Of a DNA stretch of 23,408 nucleotides, positions 1-7,876 are shown one piece after another. Under the pieces are notes generated by a model. It was not told the origin of the DNA and did not search any database. It was given only the letters and a program-made list of their open reading frames with translations. A program made the position numbers and the translations under genes. Numbering within the stretch: position 1 is the stretch's first letter; each line of letters starts with the position of its first letter. The DNA comes from Chara braunii. Taxonomy: Eukaryota > Streptophyta > Charophyceae > Charales > Characeae. The stretch is taken from the NCBI GenBank assembly GCA_003427395.1, contig BFEA01000172.1, forward strand, positions 604,553 to 627,960, in the 5' to 3' direction.

Positions 1-711
1 GGGAACGCCGGACCCCCTTCGTGCTATGCCCATCGTCGGATCGGATCTCGGACCCCCGTCCTCCCCCGCGGCACAAAGGGGTCTGGCGTTCCCGTCCTCC
101 CCCACCGCACATAGGGGGTTCGACGTTCCGGGAGCGCCGGACCCCCTTTGTGTTGTGGCCATCTAGGGGCGCGGATGGACCCACTTCTTCCCCCGCAGCA
201 CAAAGGGGGTCCGGCGTTCCCGGAACGCCGGATCCCCTTGGTGCTCTTGCCGGCGACGGGGAGGGAGGGGGCCCCTTACTCTCTGGCAGCACCGACATGG
301 GTTCAGCGTTCCGGGAACACCGGACCCCCCTCGGTGCTGCTAGAGGGAGGGGGAGGGACGGACATGAAACGCCGCGGAGTTCCATCGGGGACGCGGGCGA
401 GGGAGGGGTCCGGCCAACTACCATGCCGACAGGCACGCTGGTGCGGTCTGCTATTTAGGGGACGCCAAACCCCCACACGCAACCGTGGTACGCCGGACGT
501 CTATGGAACGAGGGTCGGGGTGTCGGGCGTCTAGGGAACGCCGGACCCCTTTTCAGATGTGGTCGGGGGTCGGGCGTTCTGGGAGCAAATGACCCCCTTT
601 CATAAATGCCCCGAGGGGGGCGGGCGTTCTGGGAACGCCGGACCCCCTTTCATAAACGATGGTCGGGGGTCGGGCGTTCTGGGAACGTCGGGCCCCCTTC
701 CATAAACGAGG
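1..711. repeat. GC-rich palindromic repeat array
   Basis: This stretch is built from many diverged copies of a palindromic unit whose half-sites are GGGGGTCCGGCGTTCC and its reverse complement GGAACGCCGGACCCCC. Clear full palindromes sit at about 106-158, 197-245 and 296-342, and further half-sites occur at 1-20, 75-101 and 486-560. From 561 to 711 it becomes a 50-bp tandem repeat, with CGGGCGTTCT recurring at 571, 621 and 671. Reading frames here are Pro/Arg/Gly-rich shadows of the repeat and are not credible genes. A related palindrome lies at 9463-9541, in front of the gag pseudogene, so this may be a leader or terminal region of a mobile element family; that role is inference. Confidence 0.85.
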
Positions 712-1957
712 GTCGACTCCACATGCGAAGCGCTTCTGTTTGTTCCTCATTTGTTCTTTGCTTGTGCGTTTCCTTTGTTTGTGCCCTCTAGGTCAACCTG
801 CTGCTTCGTCCTCTCGGGCATATGGCAGGTCAAAAATCTACAACAACAAACCATGGGCTCTGGATTGGGTTGGTGGTCTGCATAGGCCTGGGTGTGGGGC
901 CGTCGTTTTCTTGAACGACGACAATGGTGCGACGTGGTACTGCTGTGGGGGTGTTGAGAAATCTGAGAGCGCCAGGAATACCTACGACGGGAGGACGTTC
1001 AACACCTTCTTTCTTACATCAGTTTTCGACAAGGATGGGACAAATTGGGTCAAGGAAGACAAGAAGGTCGGCCTTGACTTGCGGCTCTTTCAAGGCTACA
1101 GCGTGAAGGCTTTCTCCATGAAAGCGTTTGACGTGCGCGGGGACGGCACCGAGCTTCGCATGCTGACTGCGGAACAGTTCCTCAGTAGAACGAACGGCTA
1201 CCGCGTCACTGGCTGCCTTCTTGTCGTTGAAAGTTCCTTGGAGCTCACCAAACCCTTGGCGAAATTCAGCAGCCCAGCGGACCAACTGCCAGGCGTTGTT
1301 AAGGAGTACAGGGAAGCCTTCTCGAGGCTGCCTCTGGACCAACAAGCTGACTGCGCTTTCGTGCCCTTTGTCACGAGCTCGCGGAAATCGCGACAGATGC
1401 CATCCGCGCCGGTTGGGAAGAGAAAACAGTTGGCTGCTTGTCCAGCTCCGCCTTTGCCAGCAGCGTCGCCCTCGTCCTTGCCCACGGTGAGGGGAGGTCA
1501 CAATATCGCCCAATGTTCCAGCGAGGCTACGGAGTACGATGACAGAAATCTGTACGGACATAATGCTGCGCGTGACGGTGCCCAGGAACGTGCGACTGCC
1601 CTCACTGAGCGAAACGAGGAGGAAGAAGATAGGGGAAGCTGCGGTCCACGTGAAGACGACGGTGATGACGAGTATATGGACGTTGGGGATGAGAACATGC
1701 AGGACCAAAACATGCTTGGCGATGACGACGTCGGTGTCACGTTGGAGCATGGCCCTGGCAACATCCCCACCGGTTTTGTGGGAGCGGTTGTTGGTCGGCC
1801 CTTGTCGTCCCCTGCGATATGGCATTCACAAGGTGGGAGTCAGGGTGGGCATGACTTGCAGGAGCACGGAGGATCAAAGTCGAGGAAAAGGACAAGGGGG
1901 GAAGATCTGGCGGTCGTGGCGGCGGCTGTGGTGGCGCAAGAAAAGGTAAACAGATAG
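659..1957 (+). CDS. Unrecognised N-terminal protein of a mobile element, acidic C-terminus
   Basis: I do not recognise this 432-codon frame. The first 40-odd codons overlap the repeat array and a long pyrimidine tract ending CCCTCTAG at about 789, which looks like a 3' splice acceptor, so real coding probably begins near 790. Roughly residues 45-210 have mixed alpha/beta-like composition with Trp, Cys and Gly spread like a folded domain. Residues 240-400 are low complexity and very acidic (EEEEDRG, EDDGDDEY). A basic, NLS-like SKSRKRTRG lies at residues 406-414, suggesting a nuclear protein. The frame stops at 1955-1957 and the next segment opens in another frame at the same point. A 38-nt GT...AG stretch (1946-1983) would join them in phase, but that is too short for a typical plant intron. 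It sits directly upstream of the ParB-like segment on the same strand and was probably once joined to it. Confidence 0.5.
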   Translation: MVGGRAFWERRAPFHKRGSTPHAKRFCLFLICSLLVRFLCLCPLGQPAASSSRAYGRSKIYNNKPWALDWVGGLHRPGCGAVVFLNDDNGATWYCCGGVEKSESARNTYDGRTFNTFFLTSVFDKDGTNWVKEDKKVGLDLRLFQGYSVKAFSMKAFDVRGDGTELRMLTAEQFLSRTNGYRVTGCLLVVESSLELTKPLAKFSSPADQLPGVVKEYREAFSRLPLDQQADCAFVPFVTSSRKSRQMPSAPVGKRKQLAACPAPPLPAASPSSLPTVRGGHNIAQCSSEATEYDDRNLYGHNAARDGAQERATALTERNEEEEDRGSCGPREDDGDDEYMDVGDENMQDQNMLGDDDVGVTLEHGPGNIPTGFVGAVVGRPLSSPAIWHSQGGSQGGHDLQEHGGSKSRKRTRGEDLAVVAAAVVAQEKVNR

Positions 1958-2979
1958 TGAGGGCTGAAGAACTGCGGGACTCAGGGGATGAGGGCAAGGG
2001 AGTGGGCCCTCGCATGCCCGACGATGATGATGAACCGCTTCAGCACGCTGCGCCCATCGACACGACGCTGTGTTTCTTCCTCGAGTACGACGAGCGGGGT
2101 TTTGCTAAGCAAAAAGTCCTTCCTGTTTTTGTGGATGTCATGAAAATCAAACGCATTCCCCGCGGGAATATTTTTTTCAAACACCGCGTGCTTGCGCCGG
2201 TTGACCGCAACGACATCGTTGGCGGGCAGGGTAGGCGGATAACACCGACCGAATTCTTCGAAAGAGACTCCTCGGAGTTCGATTGGTATGCTATCTATGG
2301 TCAGCATACGGTTGAGGCCATGAAGACATTGGTAAAAAAGGGCTCTCCTACAGTCGACGTCTATGGCCTCCGCGCGTACTCTAAGGTGCGGGTCGTCTAT
2401 TTTGGAGATGAGCAGACTCGAGGGTATTTCAATGTCTCCGCCTTCGACAACACGCGCGAAAATCGGGTCATGATGTTGTCCTTCGAGGATGTTGTCCGTG
2501 ATATGATGCAATGGTGGATCGATAACCATCGAATCGAGGGCCCGAAAGGCAAGGTCAGCGATAAGGATGTGGTCGTTGTTGCGCACCAAAAGAAGTGGCA
2601 GAATTTCTTAAGGGCCTCCATGGGGAAGGCATGCGACAAGGCGTTCGTGAAGCAGGCGCTCGAGAATGAGTACAGTAAGGATCGGAGCAATAAACTTCGT
2701 GGCTACATGAACCTCGCCACATCCACCGAGGTTGTGTGGCCACTGGTCGAGAAGTCCTTCGAGATGTTCAACGAGGGGAAGCTATCAGTTGGCAATGGTA
2801 AAATACCGCTTGACATGCCGGGTAGGATGGAGGGGCGCCAGCCAGGCACCCGTACACCGACGAGACGAAGGGGCAAAGAACATTATACCATTGCATATAC
2901 GCGAGAGATGATCCCAAAGGCTCCACCGTGTCGTGGAAGGATCTTTGTCCTTCCTACTTCAAAAATTTTGGGGATTTGA
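1957..2979 (+). pseudogene. ParB/sulfiredoxin-fold-like segment of a mobile element
   Basis: This is an open frame of 340 codons beginning at a GTG, so it is more likely an exon or fragment than a complete gene. Residues 30-190 resemble the ParB N-terminal (Srx) fold: a valine/proline strand (VLPVFVDV, 54-61), a Trp-Tyr strand leading into the G-Q-H motif (115-117) on the pattern G-x-H-x-x-x-A, then a strand (VRVVYFG, 144-150) and a Ser-x-x-Asp-Asn motif (161-165), all in the order known for ParB-like domains. In bacteria and phages this fold acts as a CTPase or nuclease partner in DNA segregation and is often fused to DNA methyltransferases. The true reading appears to leave this frame at about 2825-2860, where frame 3 takes over with a continuous protein, so the last 40-50 codons (basic, Thr/Arg-rich) are probably out of frame. 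The family call rests on motif order only. Confidence 0.5.
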
Positions 2980-4328
2980 CGTGCCGCGAGAGGGAAGTTG
3001 CACTGCTCCTCCTCATGAAAGGGAAGGTGGTCGCGACGAACGTCAAGGTCATGCCCCCGAGAGTGAATACGGAGTGCCTCCTTGATATCATGCGCAAGGA
3101 ACGGTACATGGTCCGTATGTTTAACTACGTTGTTTTTCGCGCCGAGGGAAGGGCGGATGATGAGTGGAATGATGCCTTCTTCATGTCATACAAGGACCTC
3201 GAAGACAGGTATGGGCCGAACGGTCTGTGTGCAGCTGAATGGGAGAAGGAACGGGACAAGCTGCATGTCAGCAAAGTTAAGACGATCCCTCGACGGCTTG
3301 GAGAGGTATAGGAGGCATGGCAAGGATCAGGCTTGGGCCCTACGGCGGCAACGTATAAGGAGGCTCCGTTCCACTTTAAGGTGTTTGTATACACCTCAAT
3401 CGACAAGCTCGATCTGCTTTGGGCGGAGGTCAAACGGGTCGCCTCCAGCGCACGTCATATCGTGTGGGATAAACTTAAAAAACAAACAACATTGCTACCG
3501 ATGTGCATGCCATTGAAGGAAGTGCTGGTTGCGCCAGACGACATTGTCGCTGCGGCGCAAAAAATGACCTGCAGGGCCGTCATCCTTGACATCTCCCCCG
3601 CTAACTTCTGCACGACATGGACCTCTCAAGAGTTCGACGCTCTGCACTCTATGGTGACTAAGTGTTGTGGCGTTAATTGGGTTATTTTTGTCTTCGCACC
3701 GCAGAAGGTGCAAAGTGATGTTCTGCGTTGCTTATTCCAGTGGGAGGACATCGAACTCATCCTCGGGACTTGGAAACGGGTGGACAGGTCATCGAATGAC
3801 ATCACGAGGTATGGCAATATCGCTACGGCGAGTCGAGACATGATGGTCATTGTCCTGCACGCGGAAGGAGGGGATCTCAGAAAGGTCACGGTCGCACCCC
3901 GCCTTGTCAATGACCTCACAAACGTGCATGTTGTGGAGGACAAGTTCGGGAAGTGTCTGGGGAAACACGGTGGCATAGAGGGCGATGAAAGTGTGGTGTA
4001 TTCCATCTGGGAGCCAAAGCCTGGCAAGTTGCGTTCGTTGTGTGGGTCATTCGTCGGGGAGGCGGAAGGTGTGCTTTTATTGGGTAGGGCGCACGCGGGT
4101 CTTGTGTGGGAATTCTTACTGGCAGGGAAAAATGTCATTGTCTGTGACGAGTCGGCAAAGGACATTGCATACTTGACGAAGTTCATTGATATACTTGTCA
4201 AGAACGACAGATTCAACTGCCACGTCGAGAAACCGCGTTGCAAACATCGCCCGAACAGGGACATGTTCCACAAGTTGGGGCCTAAGAGACTGAAGGTGTG
4301 GGAGTACTTGTTCCGCGATATGCCATAA
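2826..4328 (+). pseudogene. Degenerate beta-class DNA methyltransferase-like segment
   Basis: Frame 3 is open from 2826 to an in-frame TAG at 3309-3311, then from there to TAA at 4326-4328. The first part (about 160 codons) is a helical, charged linker of unknown family. In the second part, counting from the TTG at 3333, residues 82-92 form a hydrophobic strand followed by D-I-S-P-A-N-F, reminiscent of methyltransferase catalytic motif IV (D-P-P-Y type). Residues 114-122 give another strand followed by A-P. Residues 223-272 run VVYSIWEPKP, then a Gly-rich stretch, A-G-K-N-V-I-V and a closing Cys-Asp, resembling the SAM-binding motif X/I region. Motif IV before motif I is the beta-class order seen in N6-adenine and N4-cytosine methyltransferases. 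The canonical D-P-F-x-G-S-G is not recognisable, so activity is doubtful. The TAG at 3309 could be a TGG mutated by one G-to-A change, and the TAA at 4326 a mutated CAA. Confidence 0.45.
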
Positions 4329-5664
4329 GGACGGCTTGACGGGAAATATATATACAGGAAAGCAAAGGCAACAGAGACCCTCAAACATTATCACGGTGCT
4401 CTCACTGGCGCCTTTGAGACTTTTGTTGCTCGATGCGAGATCTTCAAGTTCGATCTTCGCAAAGATAAATTGACGTCCAAGGACTACGCGGAGCTCGCGA
4501 AATCGGGCGATGGCTTTAACCCCGTCGACAGCGAGGAAGATTCTTCGGACTCCGACCTCGAACTGGGCGAGGACACATGTGCTGAGGTTCCGCGCGGTGG
4601 AATGGTGCAAGCTCACGATGACGGAACTGTCCATTCGCACGGAGGGTCCATCTCGGTGGCCGCCCCAAGCGTCGCCTCAATGGTGGCCCCGTCGAAGAGT
4701 GCTGCATTACAAGACATTGGAAGATGTGGTGGCAATGAAGAAGACAACATTGAGATACTAGGCGAGGCGTCGACGCTCGCACCAGGCGATGCAATTCCTT
4801 CAGCCTACTGTGCTGACCCGGACACGATATATTTCTTGGAGGGCAAACACACCCACACAGGCGAGGATCAGTGGGGCCATGACATCATATGGCATGAGGG
4901 CGTTTTACAGCCGTGCATCCAAGATGGGGAGTGGAAGATGGCGGTGAAATACACAAGCGGTTGGAAGACTTTTCGCCGGATGTCAAAGGACATCTGGTAC
5001 GGAACTCGCGATCCTGCATCGCGTGCGCGTCGAGAATCCAGAGCAGAGCTAGGCCGCCATCAAAGCCAAGGCCGAAGAATTGTTTCATGTCTTGCGTGAC
5101 AATCGACAACTGGAGTACAGCAACAAATTTCATGCCCTGCGCTCGAGTCCCTCACGCGGGTCAATCGACTGGAAGGTTGATCAAACCGCCAGAACCTTGG
5201 AGGGGAGCTGCTCTCATAATTTCATGCCTTCGGTTGAGCCGGCCTCTGTGGCCGCGCAAGCAGGGCACAGGGGAGATGAGGGGACTACTGCTGTCGGGCC
5301 TAAAGAGGTTGACATCACGTCTAAGCCGCAAATATCGGAAAAATCCATCTCGGTCGTCGCGGCACAATCGTCCTCACCCATCGATGTGTCAACGACGTTG
5401 CCGCCGGATGCAGGTGCCACGTACGGGAGTTTATTGATAACAAATGTTGCAATGCAAGGCAGATCCGAGATCGAGTCAGAGTCTAATGTTGGCCCGAGCA
5501 TGGCGGAGAGTCAGTTGCAACCGTCTTTATGCACTGGCAAAGGTGATGCACAATCACCGCTGACACCACAGGGAGGGGCCGGTGGGGATGGCGGGAAGGG
5601 AGGGGATGTGGAGGGAATGCACCGTTCTCGTAACCTCGACACCTTAACCGCTGATATTGATTAA
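4329..5664 (+). pseudogene. C-terminal continuation of the methyltransferase-like protein
   Basis: Reading continues in the same frame past the TAA at 4326 with plausible protein (basic linker, then an acidic stretch EEDSSDSDLE at about 4528-4557). After a Ser/Ala/Pro-rich disordered region comes a compact Trp-rich module at about 4810-5000 (EGKHTHTGEDQWGHDIIWHE and following). I do not recognise that module. Near 5040 coding character shifts to frame 1, where an in-frame TAG (5050-5052) precedes a clear helical stretch (AAIKAKAEELFHVLRDNRQL). The remaining codons to 5664 are Ser/Thr/Gly-rich and probably disordered. The segment therefore carries at least one frameshift and two stops. Its role is unknown; position suggests it is the tail of the element's main protein. 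Confidence 0.4.
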
Positions 5665-5958
5665 AAGGGTGAGGGTGGGTGAGGCGNGAGGGGNGNNATT
5701 GGAGGGGGNGAATCCAGTGATATGATTACAACTTCACCTCTGCCTTGTTGAACGAAATTGTGTAATTGACTTGGTTTGTTGTTTTGTTTAAAACAGAATT
5801 CGTATTAGTCTCCGTAGGTACCACTTCTACATCGTTTTTCCATTTATGTATATTTTTTTTTTCACCTCAAATTTTTAATAGACCTGAGATGTTTAGATTG
5901 ACTGCCCGTCTCGACGTGCAGTAACAAATCGTGGTGGGAGCGTATGTGTGGTATTGTA

Positions 5959-5960
<2 letters not shown>
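5665..5960. other. AT-rich spacer with ambiguous bases
   Basis: No gene is visible here. Five undetermined bases (5687, 5694, 5696, 5697, 5709) lie in a G-rich stretch directly after the last coding segment, and the sequence then turns AT-rich. It may include the 3' untranslated part of the upstream element; I see no clear polyadenylation signal. Confidence 0.6.
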
Positions 5961-6005
<45 letters not shown>

Positions 6006-6006
6006 T
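5961..6006. repeat. (TC)n microsatellite
   Basis: A nearly pure TC dinucleotide run of about 37 nt is followed by TTCTCTCTTT. A second TC run occurs one duplication period later at 6332-6360, so this tract is probably part of the same duplicated unit. Confidence 0.95.
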
Positions 6007-6330
6007 TGCGACATGGACGTGTGTGTGCGGATGTACTATATAAGGGTGGTCAATCGATGCGAGGAATGAAAGACCGAAAAATGTGAATGACGTTCATACA
6101 AGTAAAATATTAGAGAAATAATGAAAACATGCCTTGCATGCATCAACTCTCACAAAGCGTTTGGCCATGCACTCACAATACTTGCCCCGTCCGCCCGCGT
6201 GAATGTCCTTTTCCTCATCGTCTGTGGTGTGCAGTACAAATGACAACAACGGATACAAGATTGTGCAAAAGAGGATGGACAATGCATCTCGCAACTTTGT
6301 CTTTATCGGAGAGGGAGATGGCAGCACTAG
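6007..6330 (+). repeat. Upstream copy of a duplicated Ulp1 5' region
   Basis: These 324 bases match 6425-6747 at high identity, starting TGCGACATGGACG and ending CAGCACTAG, with a 418-bp period. The copy includes a TATA-like TATATAAG at 6037-6044 and the N-terminal codons of the Ulp1 ORF, then breaks off exactly at the undetermined base and TC run where copy 2 continues into the protease. It is a truncated duplicate of the promoter-proximal part of the protease gene. Confidence 0.9.
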
Positions 6331-6331
6331 N

Positions 6332-6415
<84 letters not shown>

Positions 6416-6416
6416 C
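6332..6416. repeat. (TC)n-(TATC)n compound microsatellite
   Basis: About 29 nt of TC repeats are followed by about 55 nt of TATC/CTAT tetranucleotide repeats. The tract separates the two copies of the 5' duplication and is preceded by an undetermined base at 6331. Confidence 0.95.
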
Positions 6417-6424
6417 TCGTTTGT

Positions 6425-6747
6425 TGCGACATGGACGTGTGTGTGCGGACGTACTATATAAGGGTGGTCGATCGATGCGAGGAATGAATGACTGCATATG
6501 TGAATGACGTTCATAAAAGTAAAATATTTGAGAAATAATGAAAACATGCCTTGCATGCATCAGCTCTCACAAAACGTTTGGCCATGCACTCACAATACTT
6601 GCCCCGTCCGCCCGCGTGAATATCCTCTTCCTCATCGTCTATGGTGTGCAGTACAAATGACAACAACGGATACAAGATTGTGCAAAAAAGGATGGACAAT
6701 GCATCTAGCAACTTCGTCTTTATCGGAGAGGGAGATGGCAGCACTAG
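6425..6747 (+). repeat. Downstream copy of the duplicated Ulp1 5' region
   Basis: This is the second copy of the unit at 6007-6330. It differs at scattered single positions and continues without a break into the protease-coding sequence, so it is the functional-side copy. Confidence 0.9.
6455..6462 (+). promoter_or_regulatory. Possible TATA box of the Ulp1 ORF
   Basis: TATATAAG sits in ACTATATAAGGG about 42 bases before the first ATG of the protease frame (6504). The identical motif occurs in the duplicate at 6037-6044. Distance and sequence suit a core promoter, but the resulting leader would be very short, so translation might start at a later ATG such as 6546. Confidence 0.35.
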
Positions 6748-7487
6748 CGCATATCATTCGCGAATACGGGAATAGGTATCCCGTTGTCAGCACAGAAGAT
6801 GCACACAATAACGAAGTGTTGCAACTCACTCGCAACGATTTCCTTTTACTCATCGTCGAACAACAGTAGTTAAACGACAACGTGATCAACTTTTATCTCA
6901 ACCTCGTACCATTAGACAACTGCTGTAGAATACAACACATAGAATGCGACGAGGATAATGAGATAGTCATTAGAGAAGAAAATGGTCGCATTCCCAGAGT
7001 ATCAGTGCTGAGCTCGTTTTTTTTCGTCAAACTTTTCGATAATGACATGAGATATAGAGGCCGAGAGGTAGAACGCTGGTACCAGGATGTAATTATAAGT
7101 GACATGGATTTGATTATTGCTCCTTTCCATATCGCATACCAGGACCACTGGACCTTGTTCGTGGCTGACTTGAGGAGGAGGAAATTCGAATTCTACGACC
7201 CCCTCGACCCCGACAAGGAGTTCGCGTTAAAAGTGACCGGCGGGTTTGCAAAGTTTTTATACGAAAGATCGAAATCTCAAGGCAAAGAGGTGGACACGAG
7301 ACCATTCAATCACATATGGAATGTAGAGGGCATTCCAAAGCAACATGACACGAACAAATGTGGGGTCTTTGTACTCACGTACGCGTCACTTTTGGCACGG
7401 GGCCAACTTCTGCCTTTCTGTTTCACCGCAGATGACATACCCGCGATACGTCGTCGGATAGCATTGGACATAGTGGCTCGTGAGTAG
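6504..7487 (+). pseudogene. Ulp1/SENP-like (C48) cysteine protease with one in-frame stop
   Basis: The product would be a SUMO- or ubiquitin-like-protein protease of the C48 family. Reading is continuous in one frame from ATG 6504 to TAG 7485-7487 except for a TAG at 6867-6869. Just before it is the family's entry motif (LTRNDFLLLI), and just after it LNDNVINFYLNL; the family normally reads W-L-N-D there, so the stop replaces that Trp by one G-to-A change. Downstream, the catalytic His lies in DHWTLFVAD (7146-7148), Asp in FYDPLD (7197-7199), the oxyanion Gln in IPKQHDTNKCGVF (7341-7343) and Cys at 7359-7361, all intact and at family-typical spacing. The N-terminal 100 residues are Cys/Thr-rich and unrecognised. 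Ulp1 genes are carried by several plant and algal DNA transposons, and its place just behind the ParB/methyltransferase-like segments suggests the same element. Confidence 0.85.
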
Positions 7488-7622
7488 TGTGTACGTGATA
7501 TTATGTAGTATGATTGCGAAGGAAGCGGACGTGGTTGACACGAGATGGCGCTTGACAAAAAACAATGTATATAAGGTGTGAATTATTCCTCGGTGCACTG
7601 TGTCACTTGCCCCTTGCATAGT
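7488..7622. other. Spacer after the Ulp1 ORF
   Basis: This AT-rich, non-coding stretch holds a second TATATAAGG-like motif near 7568-7577. No gene follows on the plus strand, so the motif is probably incidental. Confidence 0.4.
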
Positions 7623-7715
7623 ACCTTACACCTTACACCTTACCCCATACACCTTACCCCTTACACCTTACCCCTTACACCTTACCCCTTATACCTTACC
7701 CCTTACCCCTCACAC
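7623..7715. repeat. CCTTAC/CCCCTTAC minisatellite
   Basis: About 93 nt are made of alternating ACACCTTAC and CCCCTTAC units, a short-period tandem array. The complementary strand reads GGGGTAAGGTGTAAG. It resembles but does not equal plant telomere repeats. Confidence 0.9.
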
Positions 7716-7765
7716 CAAAACGCCCATTTGTAATGGTTTTTGCACTTCAATCATCTCAAAAATGA

Positions 7766-7813
7766 CAATTTCAATTTCGTTCAAAAAATATAAAATGTCC
7801 GTTTTGACGAAAT
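7766..7813. repeat. 48-bp stem-loop direct repeat, left copy
   Basis: It matches 9593-9640 at 46 of 48 positions in the same orientation. Within each copy ATTTCGTTCAAAA near the start pairs with TTTTGACGAAAT at the end, giving a stem of about 12 bp with one bulge. The two copies bracket the gag pseudogene. Confidence 0.85.
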
Positions 7814-7876
7814 CGTTGTTGAAGAAGATGGGGCGTCGGAGAAGCGACTCTGCATCGTCTGGTACTGTCGAGCAGC

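Noticed and set aside
1-711. CRISPR array
   Set aside because: Repeats are palindromic and variable in spacing, there are no unique spacers of constant length, and the DNA is eukaryotic.
21-750. Several overlapping ORFs in the first 750 bases
   Set aside because: They are Pro/Arg/Gly-rich translations of the palindromic repeats, run on both strands at once and contain no domain.
1019-1825. A long minus-strand ORF opposite the first coding segment
   Set aside because: It mirrors the plus-strand frame, lacks recognisable motifs, and the plus strand connects with downstream coding segments.
1946-1983. A 38-nt GT...AG intron joining the first two coding segments in phase
   Set aside because: It is far shorter than usual plant introns and the sequence offers no branch site; a frameshift or chance explains it equally well.
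3309-6869. Genetic-code reassignment of TAG
   Set aside because: The interrupted positions include both Trp-like and Gln-like contexts and also TAA and TGA, which fits pseudogene decay better than a single reassigned codon.
7623-7715. Interstitial telomere repeat
   Set aside because: The unit is not TTTAGGG or a simple variant and the array is only about 93 nt.
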